A stretch of DNA of 12,840 bases from assembly GCA_014885115.2 (NCBI GenBank), contig WKLE02000186.1, forward strand, positions 5,155 to 17,994, read 5' to 3'. A program made the translations under genes and the position numbers. This DNA comes from Asterionellopsis glacialis. Its lineage: Eukaryota > Bacillariophyta > Plagiogrammaphyceae > Rhaphoneidales > Asterionellopsidaceae. The notes under the pieces were generated by a model. That model was not told where the DNA came from and ran no database searches. It saw nothing but the letters and a program-made list of their open reading frames with translations. Of this stretch, positions 6,769-12,840 are shown piece after piece (position 1 is the first letter of the stretch; each line of letters begins with the position of its first letter).

Positions 6769-7635
6769 ATGGGTGATACCCCCTCGAAGGCGTCAGCGCC
6801 ACCTGCTGCAGACTTTGACGTTGTACATCCGCGCGATAAAAGTTGTTTGGGAGATGGAACAGACGCCGTCCCTAGCGATTCGCCGCGTTGTCCCATTCAC
6901 CTACGCATGGCCTTTGGCAAATGGAAGACTCGAGGCGAATACGAGGATATCAAGATCATCCAGCGCCGTGGTAGTTCATCAACAGGAGACAGGAATGGCG
7001 ACTACGCTGGTTTGAAGCTTAGGAGATATGCTCGTATTGAGAGGAGGCCAATGGAGTTGATTTGTACTACCACGAAAGGTGATAACACAACACAAGTATT
7101 AGGAATAATATCTCCAAATCTTGGGTCTGGATCAATTTCTGTTACCAGCATTTACAGCCCTCGGTCAAGATTTGAAGGTCAGGTACCTGAGACTACCGAC
7201 GATGGCAATCAGCAACAAACTAAACCTCGATTCCTTTGGGCAAAAGTTACTGGACAACAAAAACCCAAACATGGAGCCTATTATTCAAGGTCTCTTGCTT
7301 CCTTCAATACTATGGAAATGGCCGAAGAAGCACAAAAGTTAAAGCGAGGCGATGAGATTGATGGTTTATCATCGTACAGAAGCGAAGAAGCATTGAGCAA
7401 CGTTGGGCCTCAAATTATCATTTGGAGGGGTACAAAAGCTGCAGCATCAATACGCACCTCGACTGGCCTGCGTTCCGACGAGTCAACACTGGAGATAACA
7501 ATTGCACCAGGGATTGATCCGTGTTTGATCATTTGTCTTGTTGCACACATAATCAACCGGATGCATGTATTGCAGCGAGAAATAGACAATGACAATCTTC
7601 TATCAAGCCTTCTATCAAGCCTCTGTTGCTGTTGA
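6769..7635 (+). CDS. LURP-one-related / Tubby C-terminal-like protein (tentative)
   Basis: This 288-residue protein is tentatively placed in the LURP-one-related, Tubby C-terminal-like fold. The main clue is near the C-terminus (about 241-262): LEITIAPGIDPCLIICLVAH, a beta strand followed by a buried hydrophobic helix. This matches the 'APG-D--L' closing helix of that fold. Before it, alternating strand-like segments run from about 40, including HLRMAFGKW, ELICTTT, RFLWAKVTG and QIIIWRG. The N-terminal 40 residues are polar and probably disordered. Proteins with this fold are mostly of unknown biochemistry; some bind phospholipids. The C-terminus ends in two copies of a 12-bp tandem repeat and CCC, an odd tail. 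The ATG at 6769 is the first after an in-frame TGA, and an upstream ORF abuts it. The coding call is fairly firm, the family moderate. Confidence 0.68.
   Translation: MGDTPSKASAPPAADFDVVHPRDKSCLGDGTDAVPSDSPRCPIHLRMAFGKWKTRGEYEDIKIIQRRGSSSTGDRNGDYAGLKLRRYARIERRPMELICTTTKGDNTTQVLGIISPNLGSGSISVTSIYSPRSRFEGQVPETTDDGNQQQTKPRFLWAKVTGQQKPKHGAYYSRSLASFNTMEMAEEAQKLKRGDEIDGLSSYRSEEALSNVGPQIIIWRGTKAAASIRTSTGLRSDESTLEITIAPGIDPCLIICLVAHIINRMHVLQREIDNDNLLSSLLSSLCCC
7597..7620. repeat. 12-bp tandem duplication inside a coding region
   Basis: CTTCTATCAAGC occurs twice head to tail (7597-7608, 7609-7620), keeping frame and giving the repeated LLSS near the C-terminus of the LURP-like protein. It looks like a recent replication slippage. 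Confidence 0.85.
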
Positions 7636-8011
7636 GATGGATTGTAGGTCAAGAGAAATGACAACAACATTATTAGCAATAATGTATGAAGGCAAAAAGT
7701 ATTGATTTAAATTATCACTATCGCATTCCATATGATTACTATTATTGAGAATAATAATAAGATATAAGAGAATGCAAATGACTACCATGCTTTGAACATT
7801 TTGTGTTTGATATTTAAAAATTTTACCTTCTCACTCGCAAAGGTGTTGAAGAGACGTCATATGTAGAGAAATATGCAACTTACAAGTAGGCTAGCCAGTA
7901 GTAGTAGCGAGGAATGGATGGAATAATTCATGTATTTTGCAATCTCGACACACATAAGAGAATGATTAGCCGCTTGAGTTATGTGCGTTCATTGAGTCCC
8001 TATTCATTATC

Positions 8012-8031
8012 TATGTAGGAGACCCTACATA
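8012..8031. repeat. Inverted repeat, 8-bp arms
   Basis: TATGTAGG (8012-8019) and CCTACATA (8024-8031) are exact complements around AGAC. The palindrome GTACCGGTAC follows at 8044-8053. No function is recognised. Confidence 0.7.
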
Positions 8032-8379
8032 ATGTGATGCATTGTACCGGTACCCCGGGTCAAAGAATCATGCCCCGCTGGTGACAAATTTCATGATCAC
8101 TACTTATTCATTTTACTGTATATCATTACTTATCCCTCTCGAACGATATCAATGCAAAGACATCTATAATATCATTGTAGAGATATCGATAGGAAATCAA
8201 TGAAAAAATCCTTTCTGTTGCATAGGATAATTCGGACTTAACTGTGTTCTACGAAACTGGCAGCTGTCGAATCGTCGTCGGATGAACTACATGGTACAGA
8301 ATTTCCACGTCGATACATGTGTCTCTGGTACAAATAAGACAGTAGTAGAAAGACTAGACTGTTAAAAAATAATAGAATA

Positions 8380-9120
8380 GTTCGGATTTTTTTACTTTTT
8401 CGGGGTGCGACACAAAAAACAGCCTGTTGCGGCAACGAATACAGACAGGTAAGATCTAAAGGCCCACACTTGTATTACAGCTCGCAATTGCAAATAATTC
8501 AGCCCGCCCGCCTACCAACGCCCCGAATCTTCCGCCGCCAGAGCACCTCTGTTGTAATGATGTGTAATCAATATTAGGTACAAATCCGAACTTTTTTTTT
8601 AATACAGTCGTTGTAGATGTCTTAATCCGAACCCCGTTTCTTGTGAAGTCAACACTGCATTACTGATATAATAATATACAGTAAATAACACAAACCTCGA
8701 AGTGAGGGCACTAAGTCCAAATCGGGATATCACTGATACGACATTAATTCCGGCAGATCCTCTGCTGGTTCCAGACAAGGAGGTTGTTGTTCTTATGGAA
8801 AACATTTATAGGTCTCAAAATCCGAACGCACTATTTCTTACAAGCTTACTGCTCTTTCGTTTCATAATCCGAACCTCCGATACTGTTAAATAAAAGTGAA
8901 CACAAAAATATATAGTAGCTGGTAGCTAAGTAATTACTCCCTCACGCAATAAACATAATTAAATTAGTACAGCACAAATAGCCCCTCGTTCAGTAGAATG
9001 ATGACGTACAGAATGCGGAAAGAAATTGAGCTTTTATTGGGGCCTATGATGTAAGACACACTAAACGTGCATCATTTACATTGTAACGATTTTCTGGGTG
9101 AAAAGGGAAGAAATCCGAAC
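8380..9120. promoter_or_regulatory. Cluster of six AATCCGAAC elements upstream of the TPR-like gene
   Basis: Exact copies lie at 8380-8388 (minus orientation) and, in plus orientation, at 8583-8591, 8624-8632, 8819-8827, 8866-8874 and 9112-9120. A near copy, AGTCCGAAT on the minus strand, lies around 8231-8238. Two pairs have close spacing (41 and 47 bp start to start). For random sequence a given 9-mer would be expected far less than once here. The bases flanking each copy differ, so the 9-mer is not part of a longer duplicated unit. The position before the ATG at 9185 suggests transcription-factor sites for that gene. The factor is unknown to me. Confidence 0.6.
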
Positions 9121-9184
9121 CAGTCATTTCATGCCAGACAACAGCATTTACATTGCCATACTCTAGAGCAAGAGAGGATTAAAA

Positions 9185-9856
9185 ATGAATACCGTAGCTT
9201 TACTGAACGACCACGGTGTATCCATGGTTAAAAGCGGATTTCACATCAGGGGTTTGAAAATCTTACGTGCCTCCTTCCGAGCAATTATTTATACGAAGCA
9301 ACATGAACAAGAGGAATGCCTTCGAAAGATTGAAACTGATGAAGATATCCAAGAAGCCCTACGATGGACGCAAGGAGCGCCACATATAGATCATGAAGCT
9401 CTTCCAATAAGCCAATTACGAGGAGCATCATCATTCATGCAAGCAAAGTTCTTTTGTTTCTGGGAAAATAAGAATCATCTCTTCCATCAATCAAATGAAG
9501 TTCAAGTTGCTGCCATTTTGTTCAACATTGCCGTTGCCGCACATTTGGAAGGATCCAAGCCTGATGCTGCATTAAACTGCTATCGAAAAGTACATGAATT
9601 AACGTCAAGACTTGCATTGACTCCGCTAAGAAGTGTAGAATCTCAACTTATTCTTGTCATATGTGTGAACAATATGGCAGACGTTGAATGTCAGTTTTAT
9701 GGTAACTACTACCAAGGTGCAGAACTCCTAAAAGATATTGAAAGGCTCCTAGCATCTTTTCGTAGTTTTCTAACACCAGAACTTCAGCCAATCGTAGATT
9801 CATTGCATCTCAATTCAATAATCTTCAAAAATATCTACACAGCAGGAGCTGCATGA
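9185..9856 (+). CDS. TPR-like helical repeat protein of unknown function
   Basis: This 223-residue protein is predicted all-helical. The first unit (about 3-40) reads LLNDHGVSMVKSGF followed by a second helix, the small/large residue pattern of a tetratricopeptide-like hairpin. A variable linker (41-104) follows. Then EVQVAAILFNIAVAAHLEG (105-123) plus a partner helix to about 145 form a clear TPR-like pair. A third pair runs about 151-195, with VNNMADVECQFYG at its centre. This 'ILFN-AVAHH-EG' and 'NNM' style is familiar from large families of uncharacterised diatom proteins, which is recollection rather than a search. It has no signal peptide or membrane segment, so it is probably a soluble scaffold or adaptor. 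The start ATG has A at -3. Its upstream region carries the AATCCGAAC cluster, which suggests specific regulation. Confidence 0.85.
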   Translation: MNTVALLNDHGVSMVKSGFHIRGLKILRASFRAIIYTKQHEQEECLRKIETDEDIQEALRWTQGAPHIDHEALPISQLRGASSFMQAKFFCFWENKNHLFHQSNEVQVAAILFNIAVAAHLEGSKPDAALNCYRKVHELTSRLALTPLRSVESQLILVICVNNMADVECQFYGNYYQGAELLKDIERLLASFRSFLTPELQPIVDSLHLNSIIFKNIYTAGAA

Positions 9857-10109
9857 TTTGGGGGAAAATCAGCAAGAGAATGTCTTCCGAAAAGAATACA
9901 CATTATTCTGAAGAAGAGATCACAAGACTACCATTATATGGCCATATGTACAATATAGTTAAAAAATTGTTATCTTACCAACATAAAAAATTACGACGTC
10001 GACGACTTCTTTTTCATCAACAAATTTAGAAAAGTAAATGTAACGTCTATAGAAATTATATTATTGCTTCGTTCTATTTTGTTTTCTTATTTGATGTTCA
10101 TTTAATTTT
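9857..10109. other. Convergent AT-rich spacer
   Basis: This is the shared 3' region of the TPR-like gene and the PAP/fibrillin gene. It is AT-rich, with a GC island ACGACGTCGACGAC around 9993-10006. I see no gene in it. Confidence 0.55.
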
Positions 10110-11129
10110 TTAGAACCATTCTTCTTCATCACGGACATTTACTGCCAAGTAATTCTGTCCGGTTTTAATGATTCGCATCTCATCATCAAGATAAAGGATT
10201 TCAAACTGTCCAAAGGGAGCTGTAAGGGGTCCACGTAATTCAATAGGGTTTGATTTTAACAAACCAGCAGGAATACCATCTTTTTGAAGACTGTCGGGTA
10301 AATTTTTGCGATCATCCATAGCGTCGCTACTACTGGAGGGAGTGTTACCCATACCAGCGTCACCATTACTACTACTACCCATACCCATCAAATCTAACCC
10401 CACAATCTTTAAATCTACCACGAAGGGTTTTTCAGGTTTCGCAGATGCCTCTGTACATACCTTTTGTAACACTCTTGAATCTTCTGATCCCGAAAAAGGT
10501 AAATTAGCTGCCCAATCTGGACGACGCCATTCAATCACATTCTTAATAAAGGGGGGATTACATTCTTGTCCAATCCGTCCTAACTTAGCCGTTGCCAATG
10601 GTCCACCATCTAAGGTTGTAATATCAGGTGCATCTGTATAAATTAAAGTCCATTTCCCTGCCAAGGTGGGCTCTCCCATCATACCACTACCCGTGCTTCC
10701 ATCACGAAGAGTATCATATACCATGCCACCACTATCACTACTCTTATAATAGGGTGATGCGGGGTTCTTGGTGGGATTGTAACTGGCCAAATCAAAAATA
10801 ATATCTTTAGCCTTTTGGCGTTGTTCCTTGGTAGATGCAAATCCACGTTTCGTGGCTGACGCCAATGCTAACAAATCTTCTTTTAGACGGATAGCTTCTG
10901 GTGCAATATCAATGGGTTCCATTTCAACTTCTTCTGCAATAACTTCTGCATCACTTGGAAAATCAAATCGTTCAAATGGATCTTCTGAATTAAAACGTTG
11001 GGTCGTCGTTGTTGCTGCTTTCGTTTGATGATACTGCTGCTGACGAGGAATCACAACGAATCCAAATGTTGGCTGGGATGGCATCAGCAATGACAATCCT
11101 AAAAATGAAATAGCAAGTGTGAGACGCAT
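10110..11129 (-). CDS. Plastid lipid-associated protein / fibrillin (PAP family), plastid-targeted
   Basis: This 339-residue precursor carries a hydrophobic signal peptide (about 1-23, SFLGLSLLMPSQPTFG) with Phe24 directly after the likely cleavage site. That fits the diatom bipartite plastid signal, in which an aromatic residue follows cleavage. A Gln/Thr-rich transit-like segment (25-48) follows. The PAP/fibrillin domain runs about 78-331. It has helix RLKEDLLALASATKRG (81-96), LAGKWTLIYTDAPDI (156-170), LGRIGQE (183-189) and FIKNVIEW (194-201). It closes with PIELRGPLTAPFGQFEILYL (295-314) and RIIKTGQNYLAVN (319-331). Fibrillins bind lipids and organise plastoglobules or thylakoid lipids; the subtype is undecided. 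A Gly/Ser/Met-rich insert (about 249-274) splits the domain. The start is the ATG at 11129. Confidence 0.94.
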   Translation of the reverse strand: MRLTLAISFLGLSLLMPSQPTFGFVVIPRQQQYHQTKAATTTTQRFNSEDPFERFDFPSDAEVIAEEVEMEPIDIAPEAIRLKEDLLALASATKRGFASTKEQRQKAKDIIFDLASYNPTKNPASPYYKSSDSGGMVYDTLRDGSTGSGMMGEPTLAGKWTLIYTDAPDITTLDGGPLATAKLGRIGQECNPPFIKNVIEWRRPDWAANLPFSGSEDSRVLQKVCTEASAKPEKPFVVDLKIVGLDLMGMGSSSNGDAGMGNTPSSSSDAMDDRKNLPDSLQKDGIPAGLLKSNPIELRGPLTAPFGQFEILYLDDEMRIIKTGQNYLAVNVRDEEEWF

Positions 11130-11995
11130 TTTCGATGGGTGGGTGTAGCTACCGGGATGCTACAAGGTCAATATTGAAAAGAATATAAAGTTAGAATGCA
11201 GCGTTCCTGATTGCAATTTAGAGTTATGGGATTAAAACTCTCTACAGAAGAATTAGGATTTCGATTGTTTCTGTACTACGTACTGAAGATAACACTTCGA
11301 CTGAAGATGACAGATGGCAGGATATAAGCCTACTGTGGGTTTCTGTGCAGAGATGCAAATCTGATGGATCCCGACACCGCCGACGATTTGAAGAATTCTT
11401 TGAGATGAGCATGTGATTTGTGGGATGTATCCCAACGTGCAATTGCTTGCTGGCGTGTCAACCAAGAGTGTCAACTAGGAACAGGTCAGTCGTGCACCCC
11501 AAAATCAGAACCTCTGAGGAGCGACAACGCCATATCTAAGATCGTTCGGTGCGGTCGACAGACAGAAAGGCCCGCCATATCTGGATGTCATAATATCATG
11601 TCGAGATGAGATTTGACTGGTCCATTTCTCTCCGCAAGACACAACTCTAGAGAGACTAGTCCTACTGTCTCTTGGCCCACAGCAACTTGGCTCGTTGGTA
11701 AGTTTGGTCTTCACGATTACAAAGAGCGTGGTATTACAGATATAGATATTGGCTATGTGGAGCAAAAAAGTGCAGATGACATTGTCGAATGAGATAGGCT
11801 CGTAAAAGACCGTCTCAAAACTAAATATGTAATGATCGCATCAACTTGCCTCAACAACCTCCCGGAAATCTCAATACAATCTACTACGGATGCGTTACTA
11901 TTAAGATTTAGTATTAAAAATAAAATACAGATGAGAACTACCTTTACTACTTTTAAAATCTCTCTCCATGGGTTGGGTGATTGGCGTGTTCTCCT
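11130..11995. other. Intergenic region between DUF1415 and PAP/fibrillin genes
   Basis: These 866 bases hold the PAP promoter side (right of 11129) and the DUF1415 3' side. Short open frames on both strands (for example 11242-11474 and 11505-11765) show no recognisable domain and no coding bias that I trust. GTGTCAAC occurs twice (11455-11462, 11468-11475). I annotate no gene or RNA here. Confidence 0.55.
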
Positions 11996-12820
11996 TTAAC
12001 CAGCCGGGCCCAATTTCCGTTCAATTCCTTCCCAGCCTAGCTTTGCTATTTGTTTGGCATTTTTGCGCTTGAGCCGAGATACATTGCGAGCACATAGCGA
12101 TTTCAAATCAGTATTTCGTATCACATGTATTGTTGGATAAGGGGCGCGATGCATGGCATTATCTGGCAAAATTGGTCCGTTAAGGTTTGTTGTGCCTTCG
12201 TTTCCATACTGTACAATCCAATCGGTGGGAATGTACTGTTCTCTTTTGTCATGGTTGAACTGTACCTTAACCTTTCGTTCCCCAAACATTGGGGTTTTGG
12301 TTTCAATGACCGTTGCAGGAAAAATCTCATTGCTCTTGCGAAATCCAACCATGCCCTTGTACGATTGGACCGCACTCCCAATCTCAATCCCATCTGGTAA
12401 ACCACGCCAACGCAAGAATTTCGGGTGGAATGATACTAGCGTCACACTCTGCAGAATATTATTGATCATGCTACCACCACTCTCTGTTTCCTCACTGTTC
12501 TGATGAGATTTTCCAATACCCTTGACGAACTCATCAAATATCTCAAAATCTTCTTTCCAAGATAAAACATGAGGACATACAATCAATGCTGTACTCATTT
12601 CTGCAACATCATCGCTCCCTTCGTCTGGCCGGCAAAGTGACTTGGCTTCCGACAGAACTACCTTTGTGACATCTGCTGGCGTGTCACCCTCGCATGTAAT
12701 ATACTTGAGCCTCCCTAGATGCTGAGATCTGATGGCCCACGGACAGAGGCCGAGGCCTATAGGAATGCGTTGCGCCCAACGTTGGGTTTGCGCAGAATAT
12801 TCGTCTTGGCATTGTAGCAT
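11996..12820 (-). CDS. DUF1415-family protein with an internal inserted SH3/Tudor-like domain (5' end may lie outside)
   Basis: From the ATG at 12820 this is 274 residues. The frame stays open to the window edge through a TTG at 12835, so the true N-terminus could lie beyond. The N-terminal part matches the DUF1415 start: QRWAQRIPIGLGLCPWA (13-29). The family block SLVSFHP appears as VTLVSFHPKF (126-135), and the closing block as NAMHRAPYPTIHVIR (221-235). In bacterial DUF1415 proteins the SFHP and SPYP blocks are separated by only some 20 residues; here about 85 intervene. Within them, about 145-205 reads as a small beta-barrel: GMVGFRKS, FPATVIE, GERKVKVQFN and QYIPTDWIVQY. The C-terminal RLKRKNAKQIAKLGWEGIE is basic and helical. 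DUF1415 has no established activity. The family call rests on these three blocks. Confidence 0.8.
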   Translation of the reverse strand: MLQCQDEYSAQTQRWAQRIPIGLGLCPWAIRSQHLGRLKYITCEGDTPADVTKVVLSEAKSLCRPDEGSDDVAEMSTALIVCPHVLSWKEDFEIFDEFVKGIGKSHQNSEETESGGSMINNILQSVTLVSFHPKFLRWRGLPDGIEIGSAVQSYKGMVGFRKSNEIFPATVIETKTPMFGERKVKVQFNHDKREQYIPTDWIVQYGNEGTTNLNGPILPDNAMHRAPYPTIHVIRNTDLKSLCARNVSRLKRKNAKQIAKLGWEGIERKLGPAG

Positions 12821-12840
12821 TTGCAGTGCTGGCAAAAGAG

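Larger units (their letters stand above)
7636..9184. other. Long intergenic region without a supportable gene
   Basis: These 1549 bases lie between the LURP-like and TPR-like genes, both on the plus strand. I find no ORF that looks like a real protein. The first part is AT-rich with a small hairpin, ATTATT-GAG-AATAAT (7741-7755). The middle has an inverted repeat (8012-8031), a palindrome GTACCGGTAC (8044-8053), and imperfect arms CGATATC (8144-8150) and GATATCG (8182-8188). About 8500-8550 is C-rich. From 8380 to 9120 six copies of AATCCGAAC occur (listed separately). TGACGT at 9002-9007 resembles the CRE-type core known from CO2/cAMP-responsive diatom promoters. An 11-codon upstream ORF (9131-9166) precedes the next gene. 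Confidence 0.6.

Noticed and set aside
8238..8435. Minus-strand 65-codon frame with a hydrophobic segment
   Set aside because: It begins at TTG, has no upstream ATG before a stop, and shows no recognisable family.
8599..8805. Minus-strand 68-codon ORF with a real ATG, overlapping the AATCCGAAC copies
   Set aside because: It is short with no domain, and the motif copies fall in different frames, so they are not a coding repeat.
8702..8893. Plus-strand 63-codon frame
   Set aside because: It starts with GTG, has no domain and no coding signal; it overlaps another equally weak frame.
7636..9184. Transposon or MITE in the long spacer
   Set aside because: I found no terminal inverted repeats with flanking target duplication, and no transposase or reverse-transcriptase motif.
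12125..12503. Plus-strand frames opposite the DUF1415 gene
   Set aside because: They are antisense shadows; the minus frame carries the family blocks.

Overview
The window looks like nuclear DNA from a eukaryotic alga, most likely a diatom or a close stramenopile relative. Support comes from a plastid lipid-associated (PAP/fibrillin) protein whose N-terminus is a signal peptide ending just before a Phe, the diatom style of plastid targeting. Other support is a membrane-anchored cytochrome P450, mostly uninterrupted genes on both strands, AT-rich spacers, and several diverged single-copy proteins with Ser/Asn/Thr-rich inserts. The genus assignment is beyond what I can see. There is no sign of a prokaryotic operon, rRNA, tRNA, CRISPR array or recognisable transposon.

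Layout, left to right: (1) 1-424, upstream region with short inverted repeats; (2) 425-2128 (+), alpha/beta hydrolase with an N-terminal membrane segment; (3) 2514-3266 (-), highly charged coiled-coil protein, unrecognised; (4) 3780-4067 (+), small protein with an SH3-like barrel pattern, possibly with an extra 5' exon; (5) 4579-6201 (-), cytochrome P450 with all signature motifs; (6) 6769-7635 (+), protein with a LURP-one/Tubby-C-like C-terminal signature, divergent from the P450; (7) 7636-9184, a 1.5 kb stretch without a supportable gene; (8) 9185-9856 (+), TPR-like helical protein; (9) 10110-11129 (-), plastid PAP/fibrillin; (10) 11996-12820 (-), DUF1415-family protein with an extra inserted domain, its 5' end possibly beyond the right edge.

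The genes do not form an obvious pathway; they read as an ordinary stretch of unrelated nuclear genes in divergent and convergent pairs. The most striking unexplained signal is in spacer (7). The exact 9-mer AATCCGAAC occurs six times between 8380 and 9120, five times in the same orientation, with the last copy 65 bp before the ATG of the TPR-like gene. This looks like a clustered cis-regulatory element. Other points worth a look are an upstream ORF in strong start context whose stop codon directly abuts the ATG of the 6769 gene, a domain nested inside DUF1415, a perfect 10-bp-stem hairpin at 3642-3664, and a palindrome-rich divergent promoter between the P450 and the LURP-like gene.
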